16,739 nt of DNA from an uncultured bacterium (lineage in GTDB: Bacteria > Armatimonadota > Zipacnadia > Zipacnadales > Zipacnadaceae): assembly GCA_937928475.1 (NCBI GenBank), contig CALFVE010000279.1, positions 1-16,739 of the forward strand, read 5' to 3'. Each line of letters starts with the position of its first letter. The stretch's first letter is position 1. Under the pieces are notes generated by a model that worked only from the letters and a program-made list of their open reading frames with translations, did no database searches and was not told where the DNA came from. Position numbers and translations under genes: made by a program. Of this stretch, positions 10,600 through 16,739 are shown piece after piece.

Positions 10600-11451
10600 A
10601 TGACTATGCACGCCACCACCTTTGCCAGTCATCGCTTGCCCTTGGGAGATGAAACCCGGCCTCTTGTGTCCGTGGGGCAACTCCTGCCCGCACATCGCCT
10701 GCTTGCGGTGGCGAAGACTGTCATTCTTGTCGCCCTGGGCGTGTACCTGGCAGGCGGGCAATTCGAACGGGCCGGCGTGTGGCTCACCCTACTGCTGGGC
10801 GGGTTGCTGTGGGCCTGCCTGTACGCGCTCAACGAGTTCACTGATCTGGTGGCGGAGCGGGGCTATCGGCCCCAGAGGTCGCTGGGCTTGCTGCTGGTGG
10901 CGGCTCCGCTCCTGGTGTCTGTGGCAGCGGGGAGCCTATCGCCGACGCTGCTTGCTCTGTTCCTGGCCATGATCGCGGGCCAGATGGTCTATTCGGTGTC
11001 GCCGCTGCGGCTCAAGCGCTTCTGGTGGGCTAATCCCCTGCTCAGCGGAATCATCAATCCAGTGCTGCGGTTCCAGTGTGGGGTGCTGTGGGGGACCCAC
11101 CCGGTGCTCTGGCCGGCGTATGGGGCCGTCGTGTGCCTTCACCTGGGGGCGGCGCTGCGGGCCCGGGTGCTGCAGCGGGAGCGCGACCGCGGCTTGGGCT
11201 ATTCGGCGGCGCCCTCGGCCGTCAACGGCGTAGGTCTTGTCCTCGTGATGCTAGGCTTTGGGGCGATGTTCCTGCTCTACCTGGAGGGCGCGCTACCCGC
11301 GCCGGTCATGCTCGCCACCGTCGGAGCGATGGTCTTCGCCGCCTATGCCTGGTCGGGTCATGTAAACGACATTCGCCAGGTCCGGGCTGGGTGGCTGGGC
11401 TTTGCCGTGTTGGCCCTGATCAGTTTCTTCATCCTGCTCACAGTGCGCTGA
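10600..11451 (+). CDS. UbiA-like membrane prenyltransferase
   Basis: A 283-residue hydrophobic protein with roughly eight or nine membrane segments. It resembles the UbiA superfamily, which transfers prenyl chains to aromatic or other acceptors inside the membrane. Asn78-x3-Asp82-x3-Glu86, followed by a YRPQR segment, matches the first NDxxDxxxD motif with Glu as the last acid. VYSVSPLRLKRF is the usual segment after the fourth helix. The second DxxxD motif is degraded: Asp196 is kept in an ERDRGLG stretch, but position 192 is Gln. The ATG at 10600 is preferred over the upstream in-frame TTG at 10579, which would overlap the -10 box; the ATG at 10606 is another option. It is divergent from the activase gene and 56 bases upstream of the lyase gene. 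Acceptor and prenyl donor cannot be inferred. Confidence 0.72.
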   Translation: MTMHATTFASHRLPLGDETRPLVSVGQLLPAHRLLAVAKTVILVALGVYLAGGQFERAGVWLTLLLGGLLWACLYALNEFTDLVAERGYRPQRSLGLLLVAAPLLVSVAAGSLSPTLLALFLAMIAGQMVYSVSPLRLKRFWWANPLLSGIINPVLRFQCGVLWGTHPVLWPAYGAVVCLHLGAALRARVLQRERDRGLGYSAAPSAVNGVGLVLVMLGFGAMFLLYLEGALPAPVMLATVGAMVFAAYAWSGHVNDIRQVRAGWLGFAVLALISFFILLTVR

Positions 11452-11490
11452 GCGAGCCGCAGTGCTCCCCACTGTTTCTGTCCGCGATTC

Positions 11491-11498
11491 AAAGGAGG
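11491..11498 (+). promoter_or_regulatory. Ribosome binding site deciding the GTG start of the lyase gene
   Basis: AAAGGAGG lies nine bases before the GTG at 11508. The same frame is open back to about 11076 within the UbiA gene, so this site together with the signal peptide fixes the start. Confidence 0.8.
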
Positions 11499-11507
11499 CC
11501 GCTGCCC

Positions 11508-14500
11508 GTGACACGAATCCCCCTGCTCCTATGGCTGCTTTGCCTGACCGCTTCCGCCTGGGCGGCTGAGCCGCTGGCCAAGTTCGAGGTCAGAGACTAC
11601 CTCGGTCATTCCTGGCAGGACGAACTGATTCACTTTGACTTCGCGGTTACCACCAAGGCCAAGGATCTCACCCTGGTAGACGCCGCCGGGAAGCCGGTTC
11701 CGTGCCAAGTGACGGACCTGCAGCGGGACACGCAGAAGGGTACGGTCGCGGGCAAGGTGTGGACAGTGGTCAGCCTGCAGCCTGGTGGCGTGGCTTTGTT
11801 CGCACTCCGGGAGGGGAAGCCGCCGGCAGCAACAGGCGTGGAGGTGGCGCGAGGACGCGACCAGGTGGTGCTGCGCAATGATCGCCTCGTGCTCTACCTC
11901 CCCCAATGGCCGGGTAACCTGGCCGAGCCTATGGGGCTTCCGGCGTTGCCTGCGCCCCTGCGCGCGGTCAGCGCTCCCCAAGGACCGGAACTGGGTCGGA
12001 TGCAATGGTTCAATGACGGCGAGGCGCTGGGAGTCAAGCAGGCCACCACCACCGTAGTCGAGGCCGGCGCGGTTCGAGCAATCGTGGAACAAGCCCTGGT
12101 CTTCACCGACGGCCGCAAGTACCGGATGACCATCACGCTGGCGGCCAAGCAGGACGCGGCGCTTATCACCGAGGACAGCGACGTGGACCACCCCCGAGCG
12201 GGCCTGCGCTTTTCTCTCGTCCCCGGCCTGGGCGCCAACCATGCGCTCTGGAACAACCAATGGAAGGAGACCGAGCACGCCAAGTCCTATGCCCTCACCG
12301 ACACGGCGGTTGACTTCACCAAGGCCGAGGTGCTCTGCCGGCTGCGCCCCTGGAGTTTCTGGTGGCTGGGCGATCTGACTGCCTGGGCCGGCTTCTACCG
12401 GGAGGGCGAGGAGTCCTGGGTGGGCGTGCTGGCGCTCCGGCCCTCGCGCTGGTCGCCGCCCGGCTGGGAAGGCTTTGACCGGACGGAGATTCCGGTGAAC
12501 GTGGGACCTGGCCCGCGGCTAGACTTGACCTTCGCCTTGCTGGCGGTGAAGCAGAAGGAGATGGCGCAGAACCCGGAAGGCGATTTCTTCCCCCTGCATC
12601 GCGAATGGGCCATCACGGTCGGCAAGGTGGCAGACAACCTGCCTTCTGAGGAGGGCGCACCGGTCAAGCTGCGGCGGCAGCTGATCAAGTACAGCGAATT
12701 TCCCCTCGACGAGGTCAAAGACTATCGCTTCGACTTCACGCCCGCGCAGCCCGATCGCAAGCATCCCTTCCTGCTCTTTACCGATCAGGACATCGAGCGC
12801 GTCCGCAGGCAGGTGGAGAAGATACCCAGCCTCAAGCAAGAGGTGGACGAGGCGGTCCGGTACTGCACGGTGGCTACCAACGCGCCGCGCACCCTGGAGC
12901 AGGAGGGCTGGGAGGCCTTCTATCGGAAGAACTATATCGGCAATTACATGGTGGAGAAACTGCCGACAGCCTACATTGGCACTGATGATCCCGTGTTCGG
13001 CAAGTTGATGGCAGCGGCGGTGCAGGGACTGACCCAGGAATTGCTCAACGCTTTCCTGGAGACCCCCAGCCGGCCGCAGATCGGTGCCTACGGGCCCTGG
13101 TTCTCGGAGACGGTCACCCGCTTGCTCTTTGCCTACGACCTGATCGCAGGCAAGGGCCTGCTTACACCGGCAGAGGAGAGCAAGGCGCGCGCCGCTCTGG
13201 TTTTCGGGGCGCACTTCCTCTCCCACCCGGACTACTGGAACACCGACCGGGGCCTATGTAGCGCCAATCCTAACATGACCTCTTCGATTCTCCTGCCCCG
13301 CGGGCTCTGCGCGCTGCTGCTCGACGGCCATCCCCGGGCGCCCGAGTGGCTGAAAGGCGCGGAGGAGCAGCTCAAGGCGGAGATGAGGGACTGGGTCTAT
13401 CCCGGCGGCGCCTGGATCGAGTGCCCCGGCTACCAGGCGGCTTCCCTAGACGGGGAGTTTCTGCTCGCCCAAGCACTGAAGAACGTGCTGGGGCGCGACT
13501 ACTTTCTCGACCCCAAGTTCCAGGCGACGATGGACTACTATGGCTTCCTGCTAACTCCGCCAGACAGACGCTTCCCACCGCGCAATCCTAACAACCTGCC
13601 CGCGCCAATGGTCATCCCCAGCATCGGGGACATGTTCTCGGGCTGGATCACTTGCTTCAACGGCTGGATGGCCTGCGCTACCGCCAAGACCGACCCCGAG
13701 TTCAGCGCCCGCCAGCAGTTCTTCTGGCAGATGCAGAACTACTACCTGGGCAGCGCCGGGCGCGCCAAGGGACTGAGCCTGGCGCTCACCGATCCTGAAC
13801 TTCCGGCCACGCCGCCCTCGGAGTTGAGCGCCGCCTTCCCCGGCTTCGGCAGCGTGATGCGCACCTCCTGGACGGAACCGGCCGCCTCTTATCTCTGCCA
13901 CCGCACCGGGCCAACTGTGCACCATTACCATGACGATCACGGGGAGATTATCTATGCCGCCAAGGGCGCGACCCTAGTCACCGACTTCGGCAACTGCTAC
14001 GCCCCGGTGCACCGGCGCGAGTCGTGGTATCACAATCGGGTCAGTTGGGACAAAGGGGACTCGCCCAATCACTACGGAACCAGCGGCGAACTCAAGGAGA
14101 CGCGCTTCTTGCCCCGGACGGTGGACTACTCATTCGGACGCTCGCGCGGGAGCGGCAACCAGCAGAGCGACCGCCATCTACTGCTGATCAAGTCCGCCGA
14201 TCCCCTGGGCGCGAACTACGTGGTCGTCCGCGACGTGACCCAGGACGGCCAGCCCAACCAGGTTTTCTACTGGAATCTGTGGGTGCTAGCCGCGGAGCCG
14301 GAGGTTGGCGGCAGCGTGGTGCACTTCCCAGGTCAAAACCTGGTGGACCTGGACGTACACGTGCTCTCTCCCACGAACCCTCAGATTGAGAAGGACCACT
14401 GGAGTTTCGAGCAGTACATCTACGTCTGGGGGCCGTTCAAGGAAGAGCAGTGGGCGATGCGGGTGCCCAAGTCGGGTTCGGCCGAAGACTACTTCTGTGT

Positions 14501-14966
14501 GCTCTACCCACGCGCGGCAGGTCAGGGGGCGGCGCAGGTGCAGATCCTGGCCGGCGGCGCGGGAGCGCAAGTCGAGCATGTGGAAGGTACCGACGTTGTG
14601 CTGTTATCTCCGGGGAAGCCCGCGGAGGTGGCCACCGCCGACTTCAGCCTTTCCGGGGAGATCGCGATAGCCCGCCGCTACGCCGAGGGGCGGGTGCGCC
14701 TAGCGGTGGTCAAGGCCGCTCAGGCGACCTTGGGCGGCTGGGGTCTGAACGCACCCGGCCCGGTGGCCGTGGAAATCGCTGGCAGAAGCCTCCAGGGGGA
14801 AAGCAACGGCGCGGAGGCTCAGACGGTGGTCCTTACCCTGCCGGAAGACTATGGCGAGGCGCTGGTGACAGTGGACGGCAAAGAAGTGGCAGCCACTCGC
14901 GAAGGCCGCGCACTGACCCTGAACCTGCCTGCCGGGAAGCACGAGTTTGCGATGCAGGCAAAGTAG
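11508..14966 (+). CDS. Exported heparinase II/III-like polysaccharide lyase
   Basis: A 1152-residue protein starting at GTG, with a Sec signal peptide (hydrophobic core from residue 4, cleavage after AWA at 19). Residues 25-400 form a beta-rich N-terminal region I cannot assign to a named family. From about 417 (HPFLLFTDQDIERVRRQ) to 750 is a helical region like the alpha/alpha toroid of heparinase II/III lyases, with Tyr642 in an ECPGYQ stretch as a possible catalytic tyrosine. Residues 775-1150 are the C-terminal beta-sandwich, containing the hallmark HHYHDDHGE at 805-813 followed by YAAKGATLVTDFG. Such enzymes cleave uronic-acid polysaccharides (heparin, alginate or similar) by beta-elimination outside the cytoplasm. 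It probably shares the UbiA promoter, since no promoter is seen in the 56-base gap. The family is well supported; the substrate and exact PL number are not. Confidence 0.85.
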   Translation: MTRIPLLLWLLCLTASAWAAEPLAKFEVRDYLGHSWQDELIHFDFAVTTKAKDLTLVDAAGKPVPCQVTDLQRDTQKGTVAGKVWTVVSLQPGGVALFALREGKPPAATGVEVARGRDQVVLRNDRLVLYLPQWPGNLAEPMGLPALPAPLRAVSAPQGPELGRMQWFNDGEALGVKQATTTVVEAGAVRAIVEQALVFTDGRKYRMTITLAAKQDAALITEDSDVDHPRAGLRFSLVPGLGANHALWNNQWKETEHAKSYALTDTAVDFTKAEVLCRLRPWSFWWLGDLTAWAGFYREGEESWVGVLALRPSRWSPPGWEGFDRTEIPVNVGPGPRLDLTFALLAVKQKEMAQNPEGDFFPLHREWAITVGKVADNLPSEEGAPVKLRRQLIKYSEFPLDEVKDYRFDFTPAQPDRKHPFLLFTDQDIERVRRQVEKIPSLKQEVDEAVRYCTVATNAPRTLEQEGWEAFYRKNYIGNYMVEKLPTAYIGTDDPVFGKLMAAAVQGLTQELLNAFLETPSRPQIGAYGPWFSETVTRLLFAYDLIAGKGLLTPAEESKARAALVFGAHFLSHPDYWNTDRGLCSANPNMTSSILLPRGLCALLLDGHPRAPEWLKGAEEQLKAEMRDWVYPGGAWIECPGYQAASLDGEFLLAQALKNVLGRDYFLDPKFQATMDYYGFLLTPPDRRFPPRNPNNLPAPMVIPSIGDMFSGWITCFNGWMACATAKTDPEFSARQQFFWQMQNYYLGSAGRAKGLSLALTDPELPATPPSELSAAFPGFGSVMRTSWTEPAASYLCHRTGPTVHHYHDDHGEIIYAAKGATLVTDFGNCYAPVHRRESWYHNRVSWDKGDSPNHYGTSGELKETRFLPRTVDYSFGRSRGSGNQQSDRHLLLIKSADPLGANYVVVRDVTQDGQPNQVFYWNLWVLAAEPEVGGSVVHFPGQNLVDLDVHVLSPTNPQIEKDHWSFEQYIYVWGPFKEEQWAMRVPKSGSAEDYFCVLYPRAAGQGAAQVQILAGGAGAQVEHVEGTDVVLLSPGKPAEVATADFSLSGEIAIARRYAEGRVRLAVVKAAQATLGGWGLNAPGPVAVEIAGRSLQGESNGAEAQTVVLTLPEDYGEALVTVDGKEVAATREGRALTLNLPAGKHEFAMQAK

Positions 14967-14985
14967 CCGCCTTCCTCCGAAAATG

Positions 14986-15038
14986 AGGGCCGGATGGGTT
15001 TCGGCTGCCGCTTGCACGGCAGTCACCTATCCGGCCCT
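14986..15038. terminator. Two-tier stem-loop between convergent genes
   Basis: AGGGCCGGAT (14986-14995) pairs perfectly with ATCCGGCCCT (15029-15038). Within it GGCTGCCG (15003-15010) pairs with CGGCAGTC (15017-15024) around a 6-base loop, with one G-U pair. It begins 19 bases after the lyase stop and lies beyond the stop of the opposing gene. On the minus strand a short TTTT follows, but on the plus strand there is no T-run. It may be a bidirectional terminator or a REP-like element. Confidence 0.55.
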
Positions 15039-15081
15039 TGCCCAACAGGCTAGACAGAGGCTGGTCGCAGTCCCCCAGCCG

Positions 15082-15116
15082 TTTCTACTTCCGACCTTCG
15101 ACTTTCGACTTCCGGC
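15082..15116. repeat. Five-unit heptamer tandem repeat
   Basis: Units on the plus strand are TTTCTAC, TTCCGAC, CTTCGAC, TTTCGAC and TTCCGGC, with consensus TTTCGAC and one or two changes per copy. The last unit touches the stop codon of the minus-strand propeller/CBM9 gene. It resembles the short tandemly repeated intergenic sequences known from several bacterial groups. Confidence 0.65.
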
Positions 15117-16739
15117 TATTTCAGCCTCCCCACCCCCCAGCGCTCCGGCTCCAAGCGGGCCTCGGTGGGGAGATCGTAGACCAGCGCCGCGCCGCCTCGA
15201 CCCCAGTGGATGCGGGCCGTGTTGCGCTGGCCGGCCGCGTCGCTGAAGTTGACCGAGAGGTCGAGGCCGAATTGAGTGGTGTTTGGCCCCAAGCCGATTT
15301 CGCTGCGAGGAATCGCCGCCTCTAGGCGGTAGCCGGTGGGCGTCTTCTGCAGGGCCAGGGTCACGTTTGCGAGCACCTCCACCTTATCCAGCCACAGTTC
15401 CCCGCTCGGCGAGCGGAAAGAGACCGGGCGCGCGCCCTGAGCGACCTTCGGCCGGAAAGCCACCGCCACGTTCTGCCCCTGCATGGGCGCCAGCAGAATT
15501 CGCACATCACCTAGCCCGGGCGGACGCTTGCCTGCCGACGGCCCCACCCACAGGCTGACCTCATCGCCTGTTTTAAACAGCGTGGAAGGCGTGTCCCCCG
15601 CGTTGAGCCACGGCGAGGGGTCGCGCACATCTACCGCTAGGTAAAGGTTCTCGTGGTCGTAGAGCAGCCGGGCGGTGGCGCTCTCCTGCTCGGTGAAGAG
15701 CAGTTCTAGCGAGGGGGCCTGAGCGAACTCTTCGAGGTCTCCGTCTATCTGGACCTTCCCCGGAGCGCGGGGGATCGTGGTCTCCCGCTGGGCTTGTACG
15801 GTCTGGGCCGCCACCCGCTGCCGCGCCGCCGCCAGGCCCGCCTCCGTCAACTCGAACTCGCCGGAGAAGCGCACCAAGGGCTGCTCGGTCCCCAGCACCT
15901 CGTAGATATGGATGGCGTCGCTAGCCGCCATCAGATAGACCTTGCCGTCTTTGGGATGGCGGAAAACGCGCGAGTTGAATAGTTCCACCCACACAGTATA
16001 CGGAGAAGGCTGTGGGTTGCGGGAGACGTCTTCGAGCAGCGTATCTACATACAGTCCATGCTGGATATCCCAGGCGTGCACCAGGCTGTTCTCGTCGTTC
16101 CAGAACAGGTAGTCGCCGATTACACCGGTGGGGCCGGTGGGGCAGTACATCTGCCCAGGCGCGGCGAAGCCCGGCGCGCGCTCGGAGGCATGCCAGACCG
16201 GCTTGCCGGTGGCCGGGTCATACCGCGTTATCTGCGCGAATTCCCAGTCATGACCGTGACCGACCCCGGGGAGACCCGCCGCGTTGTATCCGCCGTTGAA
16301 GCCGAAGACCATTCCCTGATACGCGAAGGCCGTGCGCGCCCCGCTGGCCCCATGTTGTAGGCCGTGGCCGCGCGGCCCGCCGACGTGCTTGGCCTCTTCC
16401 CAGCGGTAGACGGGAACCCCGTTCTTCCATTCGGAGACCGGTATCTGCCAGACGCCGCCGATCTCATTGTCCGACCAGTCATGCATGTACAGGTTGAAGT
16501 TCTCGTCGAAATAAGCCCCCCAGCCCTGCTGCGGCCCGCTGCCCTGAATCGGATAGGCCGGCTGGTCGGTGACCTGCCATTCTTCGGGCTGGGTCTTACC
16601 GTCCCCGTTCAGATCAGACCAGGTACCCTTGAGGCCGGTGTTCTTGGTGTGCAGGACGGGACGGTAGTTGCCGTCCTCGGTGCGTTCGACCCAGCCACCC
16701 CAGACGGCAGCGACATGGCGGAAGCTCTCCTCATTCAGT
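15116..16739 (-). CDS. Beta-propeller protein with EF-hand loop and C-terminal CBM9-like domain (5' partial)
   Basis: The frame is open to the right edge, so about 541 C-terminal residues are seen and the start lies outside; the ATG at 16486 is internal. The first visible part has propeller-like repeats with Trp and Asp/Gly-rich turns. They include a canonical EF-hand loop, D-x-N-x-D-G ending in Glu at position 12 (16580-16615), likely to bind calcium. Further repeats follow down to about 15850 (for example YDPATGKPVWHA, which resembles PQQ-type quinoprotein blades). A short helical linker leads into a CBM9/DOMON-like beta-sandwich (about 15125-15760), marked by IDGDLEEF, ENLYLAVDVRD and a final IHWGRGG. 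Such proteins are usually exported and glycan-associated. The gene is convergent with the lyase, 149 bases apart. Whether the propeller binds PQQ or has enzymatic activity is not evident. Confidence 0.75.
   Translation of the reverse strand, partial: LNEESFRHVAAVWGGWVERTEDGNYRPVLHTKNTGLKGTWSDLNGDGKTQPEEWQVTDQPAYPIQGSGPQQGWGAYFDENFNLYMHDWSDNEIGGVWQIPVSEWKNGVPVYRWEEAKHVGGPRGHGLQHGASGARTAFAYQGMVFGFNGGYNAAGLPGVGHGHDWEFAQITRYDPATGKPVWHASERAPGFAAPGQMYCPTGPTGVIGDYLFWNDENSLVHAWDIQHGLYVDTLLEDVSRNPQPSPYTVWVELFNSRVFRHPKDGKVYLMAASDAIHIYEVLGTEQPLVRFSGEFELTEAGLAAARQRVAAQTVQAQRETTIPRAPGKVQIDGDLEEFAQAPSLELLFTEQESATARLLYDHENLYLAVDVRDPSPWLNAGDTPSTLFKTGDEVSLWVGPSAGKRPPGLGDVRILLAPMQGQNVAVAFRPKVAQGARPVSFRSPSGELWLDKVEVLANVTLALQKTPTGYRLEAAIPRSEIGLGPNTTQFGLDLSVNFSDAAGQRNTARIHWGRGGAALVYDLPTEARLEPERWGVGRLK

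Noticed and set aside
11460..11477. Small hairpin followed by TTT between the UbiA and lyase genes
   Set aside because: The stem is only five base pairs and the T-run is three bases, too weak to call a terminator.
11076..11507. Upstream extension of the lyase frame into the UbiA gene
   Set aside because: The signal peptide and AAAGGAGG site fix the start at GTG 11508; the upstream part is the shadow of the UbiA coding frame.

Overview
This is a GC-rich bacterial chromosome segment with seven protein-coding genes, two of them cut by the window edges. No tRNA, rRNA, insertion sequence, CRISPR array or phage gene is visible. The gene mix is a ferredoxin-tailed DUF362 protein, a glycyl-radical-enzyme activase, large exported beta-rich proteins, a heparinase II/III-type lyase and a CBM9-like domain. 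It suggests an anaerobic or facultative, carbohydrate-degrading bacterium from a group such as Armatimonadota, Planctomycetota or a related candidate phylum. That placement is inference from gene content; the sequence contains no marker that fixes the taxon.

Layout. (1) 1-608 (+): C-terminal part of a DUF362 protein with two 4Fe-4S motifs. (2) 711-4865 (+): a 1384-residue exported protein joining a SpoIVB/S55-type peptidase domain, an acidic/basic low-complexity linker, a seven-repeat beta-propeller and C-terminal Fn3/Ig-like domains. (3) Convergent to it, 4920-5993 (-): MtnA of methionine salvage. (4) 6146-9409 (-): carB, with no carA in view. (5) 9525-10427 (-): a radical-SAM activase for a glycyl radical enzyme, with no glycyl radical enzyme in view. 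(6) Divergent from it, 10600-11451 (+): a UbiA-like membrane prenyltransferase. (7) 11508-14966 (+): an exported heparinase II/III-like polysaccharide lyase, probably downstream in the same transcript. (8) Convergent to it, 15116 to beyond the right edge (-): an exported-looking beta-propeller protein with an EF-hand loop and a CBM9-like C-terminus.

Functionally this is mostly a patchwork of single housekeeping genes (mtnA, carB) among accessory genes. The most coherent unit is the right-hand third, where the lyase and the CBM9/propeller protein face each other. The lyase could cleave an acidic polysaccharide outside the cytoplasm and the propeller protein may bind a glycan, but nothing here shows that they act together.

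The observations most worth a second look are: the S55 protein, whose catalytic residues lie in the order Asp-Ser-His rather than the His-Asp-Ser of SpoIVB; a probable leaderless promoter for the UbiA gene; a perfect 8-bp hairpin in the predicted leader of the activase gene; a two-tier stem-loop between the convergent genes near 15.0 kb; and two degenerate heptamer arrays, each directly after the stop codon of a minus-strand gene. I did not find a clearly new defence or mobile system.
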